Positions 32,513 through 40,495 of a stretch of 64,000 nucleotides of DNA are shown here, one piece after another. Within the stretch, counting starts at the first letter, position 1. The number at the start of each line of letters is the position of its first letter. The DNA is from JABGQS01 sp963674545 (GTDB lineage Bacteria; Bacillota; Clostridia; Christensenellales; SZUA-584): assembly GCA_963674545.2 (NCBI GenBank), contig CAXXFB010000001.1, forward strand, positions 1,426,001 to 1,490,000, given 5' to 3'. The translations under genes were made by a program, and so were the position numbers. A model generated the notes under the pieces. The model was not told where the DNA came from. It ran no database searches and was given only the letters and a program-made list of their open reading frames with translations.

Positions 32513-32599
32513 TGGTGCCGAAGGTGGGATTTGAACCCACACGGTATCGCTACCACCGGATTTTGAGTCCGGCACGTCTGCCAATTCCATCACTTCGGC
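32513..32599 (-). tRNA. tRNA-Leu (anticodon CAA)
   Basis: 87 nt with CCA encoded. Acceptor stem GCCGAAG pairs with CTTCGGC; anticodon arm GCCGGACTCAAAATCCGGT places CAA in the loop; a long variable arm (GGTAGCGATACC) is typical for leucine; T arm GTGGGTTCAAATCCCAC. Reads UUG codons. Confidence 0.97.
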
Positions 32600-32619
32600 A
32601 TAATAATTATAACTTAGAC

Positions 32620-32649
32620 AATATAGCATATAGTAACCATTTGCGTCAA
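32620..32649 (-). promoter_or_regulatory. Promoter of tRNA-Leu
   Basis: Minus strand TTGACG (32644-32649), 18-bp spacer, TATATT (32620-32625), 20 nt before the mature tRNA 5' end. Confidence 0.65.
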
Positions 32650-32811
32650 GATTATGGATCTGCATATTCTTCACTATTAATCCGTTTATGTAATATATGT
32701 TGTTATTAATATGTATTTTTTCAAAATTTACGATTCTTAAGGTAGATATTTTTCATTTTTTATATTAAAATACAAAGCATAGTTATTATCATTAATTATT
32801 TAGGAGCTTAT

Positions 32812-33840
32812 ATGCTGAATACTCTGCTTTCGATATTCATACCTTTTCTTACGGCTTTGTTCCTCACCCCCCTTATGATGACAATAGCAAAAAAGAAGAA
32901 TATCGTTGATATGCCTAATAACAGAAAAAGCCATACTACTCCAATACCTCTTTTAGGCGGTGTTGCTATATTCATAGCGGTATTGGTTTCTATAGCCACT
33001 TTTGCTTATACAACTAGTATTTTTATTAAACTAACTCTTATCGTAGCACTTTTGGGTGTCTCACTTGTAGGCCTTATTGATGACATTGTTTCTCTCAGTG
33101 CAAAAAAAAGACTCGTTATACTCATTATACAAGCAATAATTGTATATATAGGGCTTATTCAATATTATGCAATGACACATAGCCTATTCCGCCAAATTGC
33201 TTTTGGAATATTTGTAGTTATATGGATAGTCGGCATTACCAACGCAATCAATTTTTCAGACGGACTGGACGGACTGTCAAGCTATCTTTCAATAATAGCA
33301 GCGATATCGTTTGCAATAATATTCACGATTCAGGGAAGAACTGTTTTTGCACTGCCGATAGCGCTTTCACTGGGCGGAGCCGTAGGTGGTTTCCTTCCTT
33401 ACAACAGAAACCCCGCAATGATTTTTATGGGCGATTCAGGCAGTATGCTTATCGGTTTTATACTTGGCCTGCTTTCAATAATGAGTACTGTCAGAGAACC
33501 TACTATACTTTCGATAGTAGTACCGATATTCATATTGCTTCTGCCTATAGCTGACATGTTAACGTCTATACTGCGCAGACTGATAATCAAAAAGCCTATT
33601 ATGAAACCTGACAAACTGCATTTTCATCACATTTTGAACGAGAAGGTTAACAACCATATGTTTGTAGCTATAATCATGTCTCTTATCCAGATTGCATGTG
33701 CAGCTTTTGGTATAGTGATATTTATCTTTAAATTATACACAGTCGGCATTATAGTTCTTATCGCTATATTATTGTTCTTCACAATAACTACTATCATTTC
33801 TTCACTTTCGATCCGCCGCAGCCAACAGCAGGAATCATAG
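32812..33840 (+). CDS. WecA/TagO-type undecaprenyl-phosphate sugar-1-P transferase
   Basis: 342 residues with about ten membrane helices. Family motifs of the MraY/WecA polyprenyl-phosphate transferases are present: RKSHTTPIPLLGG (39-51), FSDGLDGL with the DD-like acidic pair after TNAIN, FMGDSGS in the cytoplasmic loop and KLHFHHIL near residue 265. It moves GlcNAc-1-P or a similar sugar phosphate onto undecaprenyl phosphate to begin wall teichoic acid or surface polysaccharide. GGAG lies 6 nt before the ATG. Stand-alone on the plus strand. Confidence 0.93.
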   Translation: MLNTLLSIFIPFLTALFLTPLMMTIAKKKNIVDMPNNRKSHTTPIPLLGGVAIFIAVLVSIATFAYTTSIFIKLTLIVALLGVSLVGLIDDIVSLSAKKRLVILIIQAIIVYIGLIQYYAMTHSLFRQIAFGIFVVIWIVGITNAINFSDGLDGLSSYLSIIAAISFAIIFTIQGRTVFALPIALSLGGAVGGFLPYNRNPAMIFMGDSGSMLIGFILGLLSIMSTVREPTILSIVVPIFILLLPIADMLTSILRRLIIKKPIMKPDKLHFHHILNEKVNNHMFVAIIMSLIQIACAAFGIVIFIFKLYTVGIIVLIAILLFFTITTIISSLSIRRSQQQES

Positions 33841-33866
33841 CTGATTCTTCATTTATCATATAAAGT

Positions 33867-34745
33867 TTATCTTTTTATATCTATAAAGACTATTTCCGGC
33901 GGATTAAAGATCCTTGGCACCATTGCGTTAAAACCAAGACCACGGCTAACTATCATAGTCTGGCCGTTTTCTTTATATTCTCCTCCGGCATATTTTGGGA
34001 ACCAGCCCTGGTCAGGTGCGAAGAAGCCATTGACTATTCCCGGAATGCGTATCTGTCCTCCATGAGCATGGCCGCTCAGCACAAGGTCAAAATCGTACTG
34101 CTGGTACAGTCCAAAATGTTCCGGACGGTGTGCAAGCAGCATATTGAAAGCTTCATCACTCAGATTCCTAAACCCATAAAGCAGTTCTTCGCCTGACTGC
34201 ATTTCCTTTATATTCTCATCTTCTGAATATTCCAATATGTATGGATCGTCAATGCCGCAGATGCAAAGCCTGATCCCTTTTACGGTAACCATTTCACTTT
34301 CGTTTGACAGCACAGTATAACCATAGCCTGCCACCATGTCTTTTAGGCGTTCGTGTTCACCAGACCATATCTCGTGGTTGCCTAAAACGTAGTACGTCGG
34401 CGCTATGCCACTAATACCTTCAAGGAAAGCCGCCGCACCGTCTTCACTAGTGTTGTCATCTATAATATCTCCAGGCAGAGCTATGATATCCGGCTGCTGC
34501 GCCTTTATTTTTTCTATAAGCTTTTCCTGATTTTCTCCGTAGTATTCACTATGAAGATCTGCTATTACTACTATGCGCAGGCTCTCACCTTCTGGCAGTT
34601 TATCTGAAGTTATTTCATAATGTCTGACTGTCAGCCCCGAATAGAAAGCGCTTATACAGATAGCTGTTAGCGCAAGTATTATAAATCCCCATATAATCAA
34701 CCGTTTCACTTTTCTGTTTCTGGATAAAAGAACTCTCTTTTTCAC
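33867..34745 (-). CDS. Membrane-anchored calcineurin-like metallophosphoesterase
   Basis: 292 residues. N-terminal basic segment and one membrane helix (residues 14-33, IWGFIILALTAICISAFYSG), then a phosphoesterase domain with IADLHSE, PGDIIDD, LGNHEIW, LAHRPEH and SGHAHGGQIRIP motifs that bind two metals. The domain should face outward. Members include YkuE-like enzymes acting on lipid or nucleotide phosphates; the substrate here is unknown. Converges with the WecA/TagO-type gene with 26 bp between stops. Confidence 0.93.
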   Translation of the reverse strand: MKKRVLLSRNRKVKRLIIWGFIILALTAICISAFYSGLTVRHYEITSDKLPEGESLRIVVIADLHSEYYGENQEKLIEKIKAQQPDIIALPGDIIDDNTSEDGAAAFLEGISGIAPTYYVLGNHEIWSGEHERLKDMVAGYGYTVLSNESEMVTVKGIRLCICGIDDPYILEYSEDENIKEMQSGEELLYGFRNLSDEAFNMLLAHRPEHFGLYQQYDFDLVLSGHAHGGQIRIPGIVNGFFAPDQGWFPKYAGGEYKENGQTMIVSRGLGFNAMVPRIFNPPEIVFIDIKR

Positions 34746-34840
34746 GCAGCCTCTCCTGTAAGTGCTTCCCCATTTTCAAAATTCACTATATTATAACAGT
34801 GTAATTAGCGTTTATCAATAAATATTTAATTATTAGCAAT

Positions 34841-34869
34841 AAAAAACAGCCCGATAACATAGGCTGTTT
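34841..34869 (-). terminator. Terminator of the deoB-pnp operon
   Basis: Minus strand AAACAGCC and GGCTGTTT form an 8-bp stem with a 10-nt loop, followed by TTTTTT, 14 nt past the pnp stop. Confidence 0.85.
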
Positions 34870-34882
34870 CTATAGTAAAATA

Positions 34883-35698
34883 TTAAACTCGCTTTAAAAA
34901 CCCGTCGATCAGCGTTTTTATGTTGTCTGCAGCTGTCTTGCCAGTCTCCATGACCTCTTCGTGGGTAAGCGGTTGGTCGAGTATACCAGCAGCCATGTTG
35001 GTTATGCACGACATTGCACATGAAGCAACGCCTGCGTGAGTTGCTGCAATTATCTCTGGCACAGATGACATCCCTGCCGCATCAGCACCGAGCAGTCTTG
35101 CCGCTTTTATCTCCGTTGGTGTCTCAAAAGACGGCCCTTTGAACATCATATAAACGCCGCTTCTTACTTTGATGCCGTTGTCTTTTGCAGCGTCCATTAG
35201 CGCACCCACAAGCTTTTTATCATAAGCGTATGACATGTCAGGAAACCTCGGTCCGAATTCATCTAGATTCGGCCCCTCCAGAGGATTTAGGAACGTGAAG
35301 TTGATATGGTCTTTTATTATCATGATGTCGCCCGGCTCAAACTCCATATTTATCCCGCCTGCAGCGTTTGTTATAAGCAGTTTCTTTACACCGAGCTTTA
35401 TCAGGGAACGCAGAGGTATCACCGTTTCTGCAGCGCTGTAGCCCTCGTAGCAATGGAACCTGCCCTGCATGCACGCTATGCTGACTCCGTGCTTTTTGCC
35501 GAATATAAGCCGCCCTGCGTGCCCCGGCACAGTCGATACCGGAAACCCTGGTATATCCTTATATTCTATTATCTCCGCTTCTTCTATCGTATCGGCATAG
35601 CTCCCAAGACCGCTTCCCAGCACGATACAGACTTGCGGTCTTGCCTTAACGCTTTTAATTAAGTAATCATATGCGCTGTTTATTCTCTCCCGTGTCAT
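34883..35698 (-). CDS. Purine nucleoside phosphorylase (trimeric, PNP-II family)
   Basis: 271 residues, the usual trimeric PNP length. Motifs: VCIVLGSGLGSYAD (phosphate loop), GRFHCYEGYS, LITNAAGGIN and MSSVPEIIAATHAG. It phosphorolyses purine (deoxy)nucleosides to base and (deoxy)ribose-1-phosphate. The ATG at 35696-35698 is favoured over a TTG two codons earlier because AAAGGA sits about 10 nt away. Directly follows deoB, whose product uses the pentose-1-phosphate. Confidence 0.95.
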   Translation of the reverse strand: MTRERINSAYDYLIKSVKARPQVCIVLGSGLGSYADTIEEAEIIEYKDIPGFPVSTVPGHAGRLIFGKKHGVSIACMQGRFHCYEGYSAAETVIPLRSLIKLGVKKLLITNAAGGINMEFEPGDIMIIKDHINFTFLNPLEGPNLDEFGPRFPDMSYAYDKKLVGALMDAAKDNGIKVRSGVYMMFKGPSFETPTEIKAARLLGADAAGMSSVPEIIAATHAGVASCAMSCITNMAAGILDQPLTHEEVMETGKTAADNIKTLIDGFLKRV

Positions 35699-35705
35699 AG
35701 TCAAT

Positions 35706-36866
35706 TCATCCTTTCATTATTTCGCCAAGGAACGATTTACCGGCATTCCATTCAGACAGTCCGAAAAATTCCGCTGCTGTTGCTGCAATGTCTGCAAACG
35801 TTTCTCTTGTTCCTATATCCACTCCACGTTTTACGTTCTTGCCATAAACCAGTATTGGTATATATTCTCTTGAATGGTCAGTACTTGCTGTAGTCGGGTC
35901 ACAGCCATGGTCTGCTGTAAATACTATGATATCTTCATCGCCGAGTGCTCCCAATATCTCCGGCACACGTCTATCTAACGCTTCAAGCGCGCTTTTGTAG
36001 CCTTCTGCGTTGTTCCTGTGCCCATACAGCATATCAAAGTCTACAAGATTGGTAAATACCAGTCCGTCAAAATCCTGCTTCATGAACTCTACCGTTGCAC
36101 TTACACCATCATCGTTATTGGTCGTATGGTTGCTCTTCGTCAGCCCTACGTTTGCAAATATGTCCTCAATTTTACCGACACCTGCAACTTCATATCCTGC
36201 CCCTTTTAGTGCAGAGAGTATGGTTTCGCCCGGCGGTTCAAACGAATAATCTTTTCGGTTTTTTGTTCTGGTATAATTACCTTTTGTCCCTGTGAACGGA
36301 CGACAGATAACACGTCCAACGGCAAGGTCTCCCGTCAGCATAGCCCTTGCTGTCTCGCATATACTGTACTGTTCTTCAAGCGGTATAACGTCTTCATGCA
36401 TCGCTATCTGAAAGACGCTGTCCGCAGAAGTGTATACGATGAGCGCCCCGGTATCAACATGCTGCTTGCCGAGCTTGCTAATTATCTCTGTGCCCGAAGC
36501 CGGATAGTTAGCTATCGTTTTTCTTCTGACGGCTTTCTCAAACCTGCTTATAAACTCCTGCGGGAAACCGTTCGGAAACACAGGAAACGGCTTTTCCATA
36601 ATAAGGCCTGCAATTTCGAAATGTCCGCCCGTAGTGTCCTTGCCGGCAAACAGCTCAGCTGCTCTGCCGTAAGCGCCGGTAGTTTCGGCCTGCGGCAGCC
36701 CGTCCACCAGTCTGCTCATGCCAAGAGCCGCCAGATTCGGTATACTTAGCCCAACGCTCTTTATTATATTGCCGACTGTGTTCGATCCAGCATCGCCGTA
36801 TTCTGCTGCGTCGGGAAGCTCACCTATTCCTACGCTGTCCATCACAACGATAACGAACTTTGCCAT
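35706..36866 (-). CDS. deoB: Phosphopentomutase
   Basis: 386 residues of the alkaline-phosphatase-like DeoB family. VVMDSVGIGELPDA opens the metal site; FTADHGCDPTTASTDHSREYIPILVYG carries the second metal ligands. It converts (deoxy)ribose-1-phosphate to the 5-phosphate. In an operon with pnp for nucleoside salvage. A DeoC partner is not beside it; the DeoC-fold gene in the BMC operon lacks the catalytic lysine, so a true DeoC may be elsewhere. Confidence 0.97.
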   Translation of the reverse strand: MAKFVIVVMDSVGIGELPDAAEYGDAGSNTVGNIIKSVGLSIPNLAALGMSRLVDGLPQAETTGAYGRAAELFAGKDTTGGHFEIAGLIMEKPFPVFPNGFPQEFISRFEKAVRRKTIANYPASGTEIISKLGKQHVDTGALIVYTSADSVFQIAMHEDVIPLEEQYSICETARAMLTGDLAVGRVICRPFTGTKGNYTRTKNRKDYSFEPPGETILSALKGAGYEVAGVGKIEDIFANVGLTKSNHTTNNDDGVSATVEFMKQDFDGLVFTNLVDFDMLYGHRNNAEGYKSALEALDRRVPEILGALGDEDIIVFTADHGCDPTTASTDHSREYIPILVYGKNVKRGVDIGTRETFADIAATAAEFFGLSEWNAGKSFLGEIMKG

Positions 36867-36928
36867 TACTCCACCTCGTTTCTATGTATGATTATATCAT
36901 AAAAGCTTTTCATCTGTGCTTCTACAAA

Positions 36929-36958
36929 TAAAAAAGCTGCCCCTTTTAAGAGACAGCC
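36929..36958 (-). terminator. Terminator after alanine dehydrogenase
   Basis: Minus strand GCTGTCTC-TTAAAA-GGGGCAGC (two G-U pairs) followed by TTTTTT, 15 nt past the ald stop. Confidence 0.8.
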
Positions 36959-36972
36959 GATGTGTCTTTCTT

Positions 36973-38079
36973 CTATTTGAATGCTGAGCATTCAAGGCCA
37001 AGCGAATCGGCCACAGGCTTGCAAACTACAGCGCCTTTATATGTATTGAGCGCTTTCTGCAGCGGCACACTGCTGCGTATTGCTTCTTCTATGCCCTGCC
37101 CTGCAAGCTTCTCGAGCCACGGCAGCGTTACGCCCGTCAGCCCCTGAGTAGACGTGTATGCCACTGCACCCGGCATGTTCGCTACTGAATAGTGTACTAC
37201 GCCGTGTTTTATATATGAGGGGTTATCATGGGTAGTTATTCTGTCAATCGTCTCCACTGTTCCGCCCTGGTCTATTGCTACGTCCACTATAACAGAGCCC
37301 GGTTTCATGCTCTTAACCATTGTTTCGCTAACGGTTTTAGGCGCCTTTGCACCTGCAACAAGAACTGCACCTATAAGCACATCCGCATTCTCTACAGCTG
37401 CCGCCACATTATACGGATTTGACATAAGTGTTTTTATCCTGCCCATATAGAAAGTATCAAGCTCTGCCAATCTGCGCTGGTTCATATCTATAACGGTAAC
37501 TTCAGCCCCCATACCCGCAGCCATCTGTGCTGCATTGCTGCCTACTATACCACCGCCAATGATGACTACCTTTGCGGGAAGCACTCCCGGTATACCGCCC
37601 AGCAGCATTCCTCTTCCGCCGTAATATTTCTGCTGGAGCATAGCTGCAACCTGAATAGACATCCTGCCTGCCACTTCGCTCATCGGGATAAGCAGTGGAA
37701 GTGAGCCGTCGGAAAGCTGAAGAGTTTCATAGGCAATGCCCGTTATCTCTTTATCCAGCAGCATCTGTGTCAGTTGTTTGTTTGGTGCAAGGTGAAGGTA
37801 GGTAAAAAGGCTCTGGCCTTGTTTGAAGAGCTCATATTCACTCTCGATAGGTTCTTTAACTTTAACAATGATCTGTGCAGCATCAAAAACTTCGCATGCA
37901 GTTTCTACCATTTCGGCGCCTTGGGCAAGATACTCTTCGTCGGCAAGACCGCTGCCAACTCCTGCGCCTTTCTGCACAATAATCCTGTGCCCCTCTTCTT
38001 TCAGCTTATGAACTCCGGCAGGCGTGAGGGATACCCTGTTCTCGTTGTTTTTAACTTCTTTTGGTACACCAATAATCAT
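36973..38079 (-). CDS. ald: Alanine dehydrogenase
   Basis: 368 residues of the Ald family. N-terminal MIIGVPKEVKNNENRVSLTPAGV, catalytic His/Lys region around residues 70-100 (YLHLAPNKQLTQML), and Rossmann motif VVIIGGGIVGSNAAQMAAGMGA. NAD-dependent oxidative deamination of L-alanine to pyruvate and ammonia, or the reverse. Follows an Lrp-type regulator gene with 23 bp between them, the common ald-lrp pairing. Confidence 0.96.
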   Translation of the reverse strand: MIIGVPKEVKNNENRVSLTPAGVHKLKEEGHRIIVQKGAGVGSGLADEEYLAQGAEMVETACEVFDAAQIIVKVKEPIESEYELFKQGQSLFTYLHLAPNKQLTQMLLDKEITGIAYETLQLSDGSLPLLIPMSEVAGRMSIQVAAMLQQKYYGGRGMLLGGIPGVLPAKVVIIGGGIVGSNAAQMAAGMGAEVTVIDMNQRRLAELDTFYMGRIKTLMSNPYNVAAAVENADVLIGAVLVAGAKAPKTVSETMVKSMKPGSVIVDVAIDQGGTVETIDRITTHDNPSYIKHGVVHYSVANMPGAVAYTSTQGLTGVTLPWLEKLAGQGIEEAIRSSVPLQKALNTYKGAVVCKPVADSLGLECSAFK

Positions 38080-38102
38080 ATTGCAGCTCCTAAATATTAA
38101 AT

Positions 38103-38546
38103 TTAAGGTGCAACAGAATGCTTCTCTTTCTTGGTGGACAGAGCTATGACGGTTCTTGTTCTTGCAACTTCCTGCGTGCTCTTGATTTTCGACAAAACCT
38201 GCTCAAGCTTCGCAGAGTCGGTCGTCACTATCTGTATCATATAATCGAAATCACCGGTTAGATAGTAACAGGACAACACGTCAGTTTCGGTCTCTATCAT
38301 GTTTAAGAATTTGTCGTTAACATTGGGCCGCTTCAGTGTAAGGAACATAAAGGCGGTAAGGTTTTTACCCAGCATCTTTGGTTCCAGTACGGCAGTGAAC
38401 TCTTTTATCAGGCCGGAGTCGGTCATTTTGTTTATCCTCTCCTTCACCGAAGGCGCTGAAAGTGAGACCTGCTCGCTTATGTCTTTAACTGAAGTTCTGG
38501 CGTTTTGCTGCAAGATGTTTAGTATCCCAACATCAATAGCATCCAT
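38103..38546 (-). CDS. Lrp/AsnC-family transcriptional regulator
   Basis: 147 residues. N-terminal helix-turn-helix (ILNILQQNARTSVKDISEQVSLSAPSVKERINKM) and C-terminal ligand domain (DVLSCYYLTGDFDYMIQIVTTDSAKLEQVL, the GDYDY motif). It probably senses an amino acid and controls ald downstream. GGAG lies about 9 nt upstream of the ATG. Confidence 0.94.
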   Translation of the reverse strand: MDAIDVGILNILQQNARTSVKDISEQVSLSAPSVKERINKMTDSGLIKEFTAVLEPKMLGKNLTAFMFLTLKRPNVNDKFLNMIETETDVLSCYYLTGDFDYMIQIVTTDSAKLEQVLSKIKSTQEVARTRTVIALSTKKEKHSVAP

Positions 38547-38565
38547 TTTGCTGCTCCTTATAATT

Positions 38566-38593
38566 ATTATATTACGGCTTTATTTATTGTAAA
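38566..38593 (-). promoter_or_regulatory. Putative promoter of the lrp-ald unit
   Basis: Minus strand TTTACA (38588-38593), 16-bp spacer, TATAAT (38566-38571). The predicted start leaves a leader of only about 12 nt before the ribosome site. Confidence 0.5.
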
Positions 38594-38683
38594 TATAATA
38601 ACACTTATTCTTTATAAAATAAAGTTTTTTTGCCTAAAAAGTTATAAATTGATAGTTTGGGGGTGTGAAAACTTCATTTTGCT

Positions 38684-38710
38684 TAAAAAAATGACCGAGC
38701 ATGCCTCGGT
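38684..38710 (-). terminator. Terminator of the ylxM-ffh-trmD cluster
   Basis: Minus strand ACCGAG-GCATG-CTCGGT, then CATTTTTTT, about 28 nt past the trmD stop. Confidence 0.85.
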
Positions 38711-38738
38711 ATCATTCATGTTAGAGAATATTTATTCT

Positions 38739-39461
38739 TTATTGACCGGTTAAATATTCAATATCCGTTTTTGAGAGCACCGTTTTTGAGAGCAGTTCCG
38801 GTCGTTTTTCGGCCGTCTGCTCAAGCGACTTACGTCTGTTATATTCCTCTACTTTTGCATGATGTCCGGACAGCAAGACCTCAGGCACACTCTCGTCCCC
38901 GAACTGCGCAGGACGTGTGTATTGCGGATATTCAAGTAATGCGTCCGAAAATGATTCATTGAGCGTAGATTCATCGTTGCCAAGCACACCTTCGATATGA
39001 CGTATCACCGTATCAGTCACGACCATAGCGGCGAGTTCGCCTCCTGTCAGTACATAATCACCAACAGATATCTCGAGGTCAATGTATTTGTCAACAGCTC
39101 TTTGGTCCACTCCTTCGTAGTGACCGCAGAGAATATTCACGCATTTATACTGGGAAAGCTCTACGCTTCTTTCATGTGATAGCGCCGAGCCGCATGGAGT
39201 CATATATACGTTTATACTTGGGTTTGGACAGTTTTTCAAGATCTCTTCGAAACAGGCTGCAACAGGCTCTGGTTTCAGCACCATGCCAGCGCCTCCGCCG
39301 AATGGGTAGTCATCTGCCCGGTTATGCTTGTCGGTCGTATAGCTGCGGATATCTATGGTGTTTATTTCAACAGCACCTGATTCTATTGCCCGAGCCCAGA
39401 TGCTCGAATCTTTAACGGAATCAAACATTTCGGGGAAAAGCGTTAGTATGTTAATCTTCAT
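38739..39461 (-). CDS. trmD: tRNA (guanine-37-N1)-methyltransferase
   Basis: 240 residues, typical TrmD. It opens MKINILTLFPEMFDSV and has the trefoil-knot SAM site (LCGHYEGVDQRAVDKYIDLEISVGDYVLTGGELAAM). Methylates G37 of tRNAs reading CNN codons to prevent frameshifting. The ATG at 39459-39461 with AAGGTGG 10 nt upstream is preferred to a longer frame; it overlaps the end of rimM by 11 bp. Confidence 0.97.
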   Translation of the reverse strand: MKINILTLFPEMFDSVKDSSIWARAIESGAVEINTIDIRSYTTDKHNRADDYPFGGGAGMVLKPEPVAACFEEILKNCPNPSINVYMTPCGSALSHERSVELSQYKCVNILCGHYEGVDQRAVDKYIDLEISVGDYVLTGGELAAMVVTDTVIRHIEGVLGNDESTLNESFSDALLEYPQYTRPAQFGDESVPEVLLSGHHAKVEEYNRRKSLEQTAEKRPELLSKTVLSKTDIEYLTGQ

Positions 39462-39945
39462 AAACAGCCACCTTATCAAGCTCTGCCTTATCGACTGTGA
39501 TCCTATCCTCATCTACAGATGATATAACACTTTTCAGCGCAGGGAACATGAAATTCCTGCCGCCCTTAACTACATAGACGTCAGCAGCCCCGTGCTGGAG
39601 TATCTCTTTTAAAACTCCCAGCTTGTTTCCTTCTTCATCGAAAACGCTAAGGCTGATAAGGTCGCATACGTAATGTTCTCCCTCATCCGGTTCGTCAAAG
39701 TCGCTGCGTTCAATATAAAGAAAAACGCCACGAAGTGCCTCGGCGTCGTTTCTTGTTTTGATACCGTCTATACGCAGATAAACAACGCTGCCTTCGGTCC
39801 GTGTGACTTCGTAGTCGACCCTCTGCGAGTTCTTAAAATAAGCAAACCCACGTGAGACAAACCCTTCAACATTGTCAGAAAAAAGCTGGACTTTTAATTC
39901 ACCATTTATGCCCTGCGCTTTTAAGACCCTGGCAATCTCAATCAT
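39451..39945 (-). CDS. rimM: 16S rRNA processing protein RimM
   Basis: 164 residues. N-terminal RimM barrel (EIARVLKAQGINGELKVQLFSD) and C-terminal PRC-barrel (LISLSVFDEEGNKLGVLKEILQHGAADVYVVKGGRNFMFPAL). Aids maturation of the 30S head with ribosomal protein S19. Overlaps khpA upstream by 8 bp and trmD downstream. Confidence 0.96.
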   Translation of the reverse strand: MIEIARVLKAQGINGELKVQLFSDNVEGFVSRGFAYFKNSQRVDYEVTRTEGSVVYLRIDGIKTRNDAEALRGVFLYIERSDFDEPDEGEHYVCDLISLSVFDEEGNKLGVLKEILQHGAADVYVVKGGRNFMFPALKSVISSVDEDRITVDKAELDKVAVYED

Positions 39946-40174
39946 GCTCTATTATCTCTACCACGTATTTCTTTCTCGATTTGCTCGAAGACGCTTTAAC
40001 AACGCTCCTTATGGCTTTGGCGATACGTCCCTGTTTGCCTATCACCTTGCCCATATCTTCTTTGGCGACCGAAAGCTCGAGCACTATCGACTTTTCGCCT
40101 TCGACCTCGTTAACTTTCACTTCGTCCGGATTATCGACGAGCGACTGTGCAATGTACTTTACTAGCTCTAACAT
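39938..40174 (-). CDS. khpA: KH-domain RNA-binding protein KhpA
   Basis: 78 residues, a single KH domain with the GxxG loop IGKQGRIAKAIR. KhpA (YlqC) pairs with KhpB to bind RNA in Gram-positives. In the conserved order rpsP-khpA-rimM-trmD. Confidence 0.95.
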   Translation of the reverse strand: MLELVKYIAQSLVDNPDEVKVNEVEGEKSIVLELSVAKEDMGKVIGKQGRIAKAIRSVVKASSSKSRKKYVVEIIEHD

Positions 40175-40209
40175 TTGCCCTCTCCGTCAGCTTTCGTGCT
40201 GATAGTCGT

Positions 40210-40452
40210 TTATTTCTCGATGGCGCCGTTTTTCTTCAACAGTGAACGAACAGTCTCTGTCGGCTGTGCGCCTTTGCTTATCCAGTCTTTAGCTTTGTCA
40301 GCATCAACAACGAACTTCTTGCTCATCGGGTCATAGTTGCCTATCTCTTCAATGAATTTACCGTCTCTGGGAGCCCTTGCATCCGCTACTACTACTCTGT
40401 AGAAAGGTTTCTTTTTCGCACCGATCCTCTTAAGTCTGATTTTTACAGCCAT
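40210..40452 (-). CDS. rpsP: 30S ribosomal protein S16
   Basis: 80 residues, MAVKIRLKRIGAKKKPFYRVVVADARAPRDGKF being the S16 signature region. The ATG at 40450-40452 has GGAGG 6 nt upstream; a longer frame is not supported. Follows ffh. Confidence 0.98.
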   Translation of the reverse strand: MAVKIRLKRIGAKKKPFYRVVVADARAPRDGKFIEEIGNYDPMSKKFVVDADKAKDWISKGAQPTETVRSLLKKNGAIEK

Positions 40453-40495
40453 GTTTTCCTCCAATTAATTTCTTTTATTTAGAAAATTCTTTTAT

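Noticed and set aside
32360..32674. Open frame of 104 codons on the minus strand
   Set aside because: It is a translation of tRNA-Leu and the repeat beside it; the tRNA explains the conservation.
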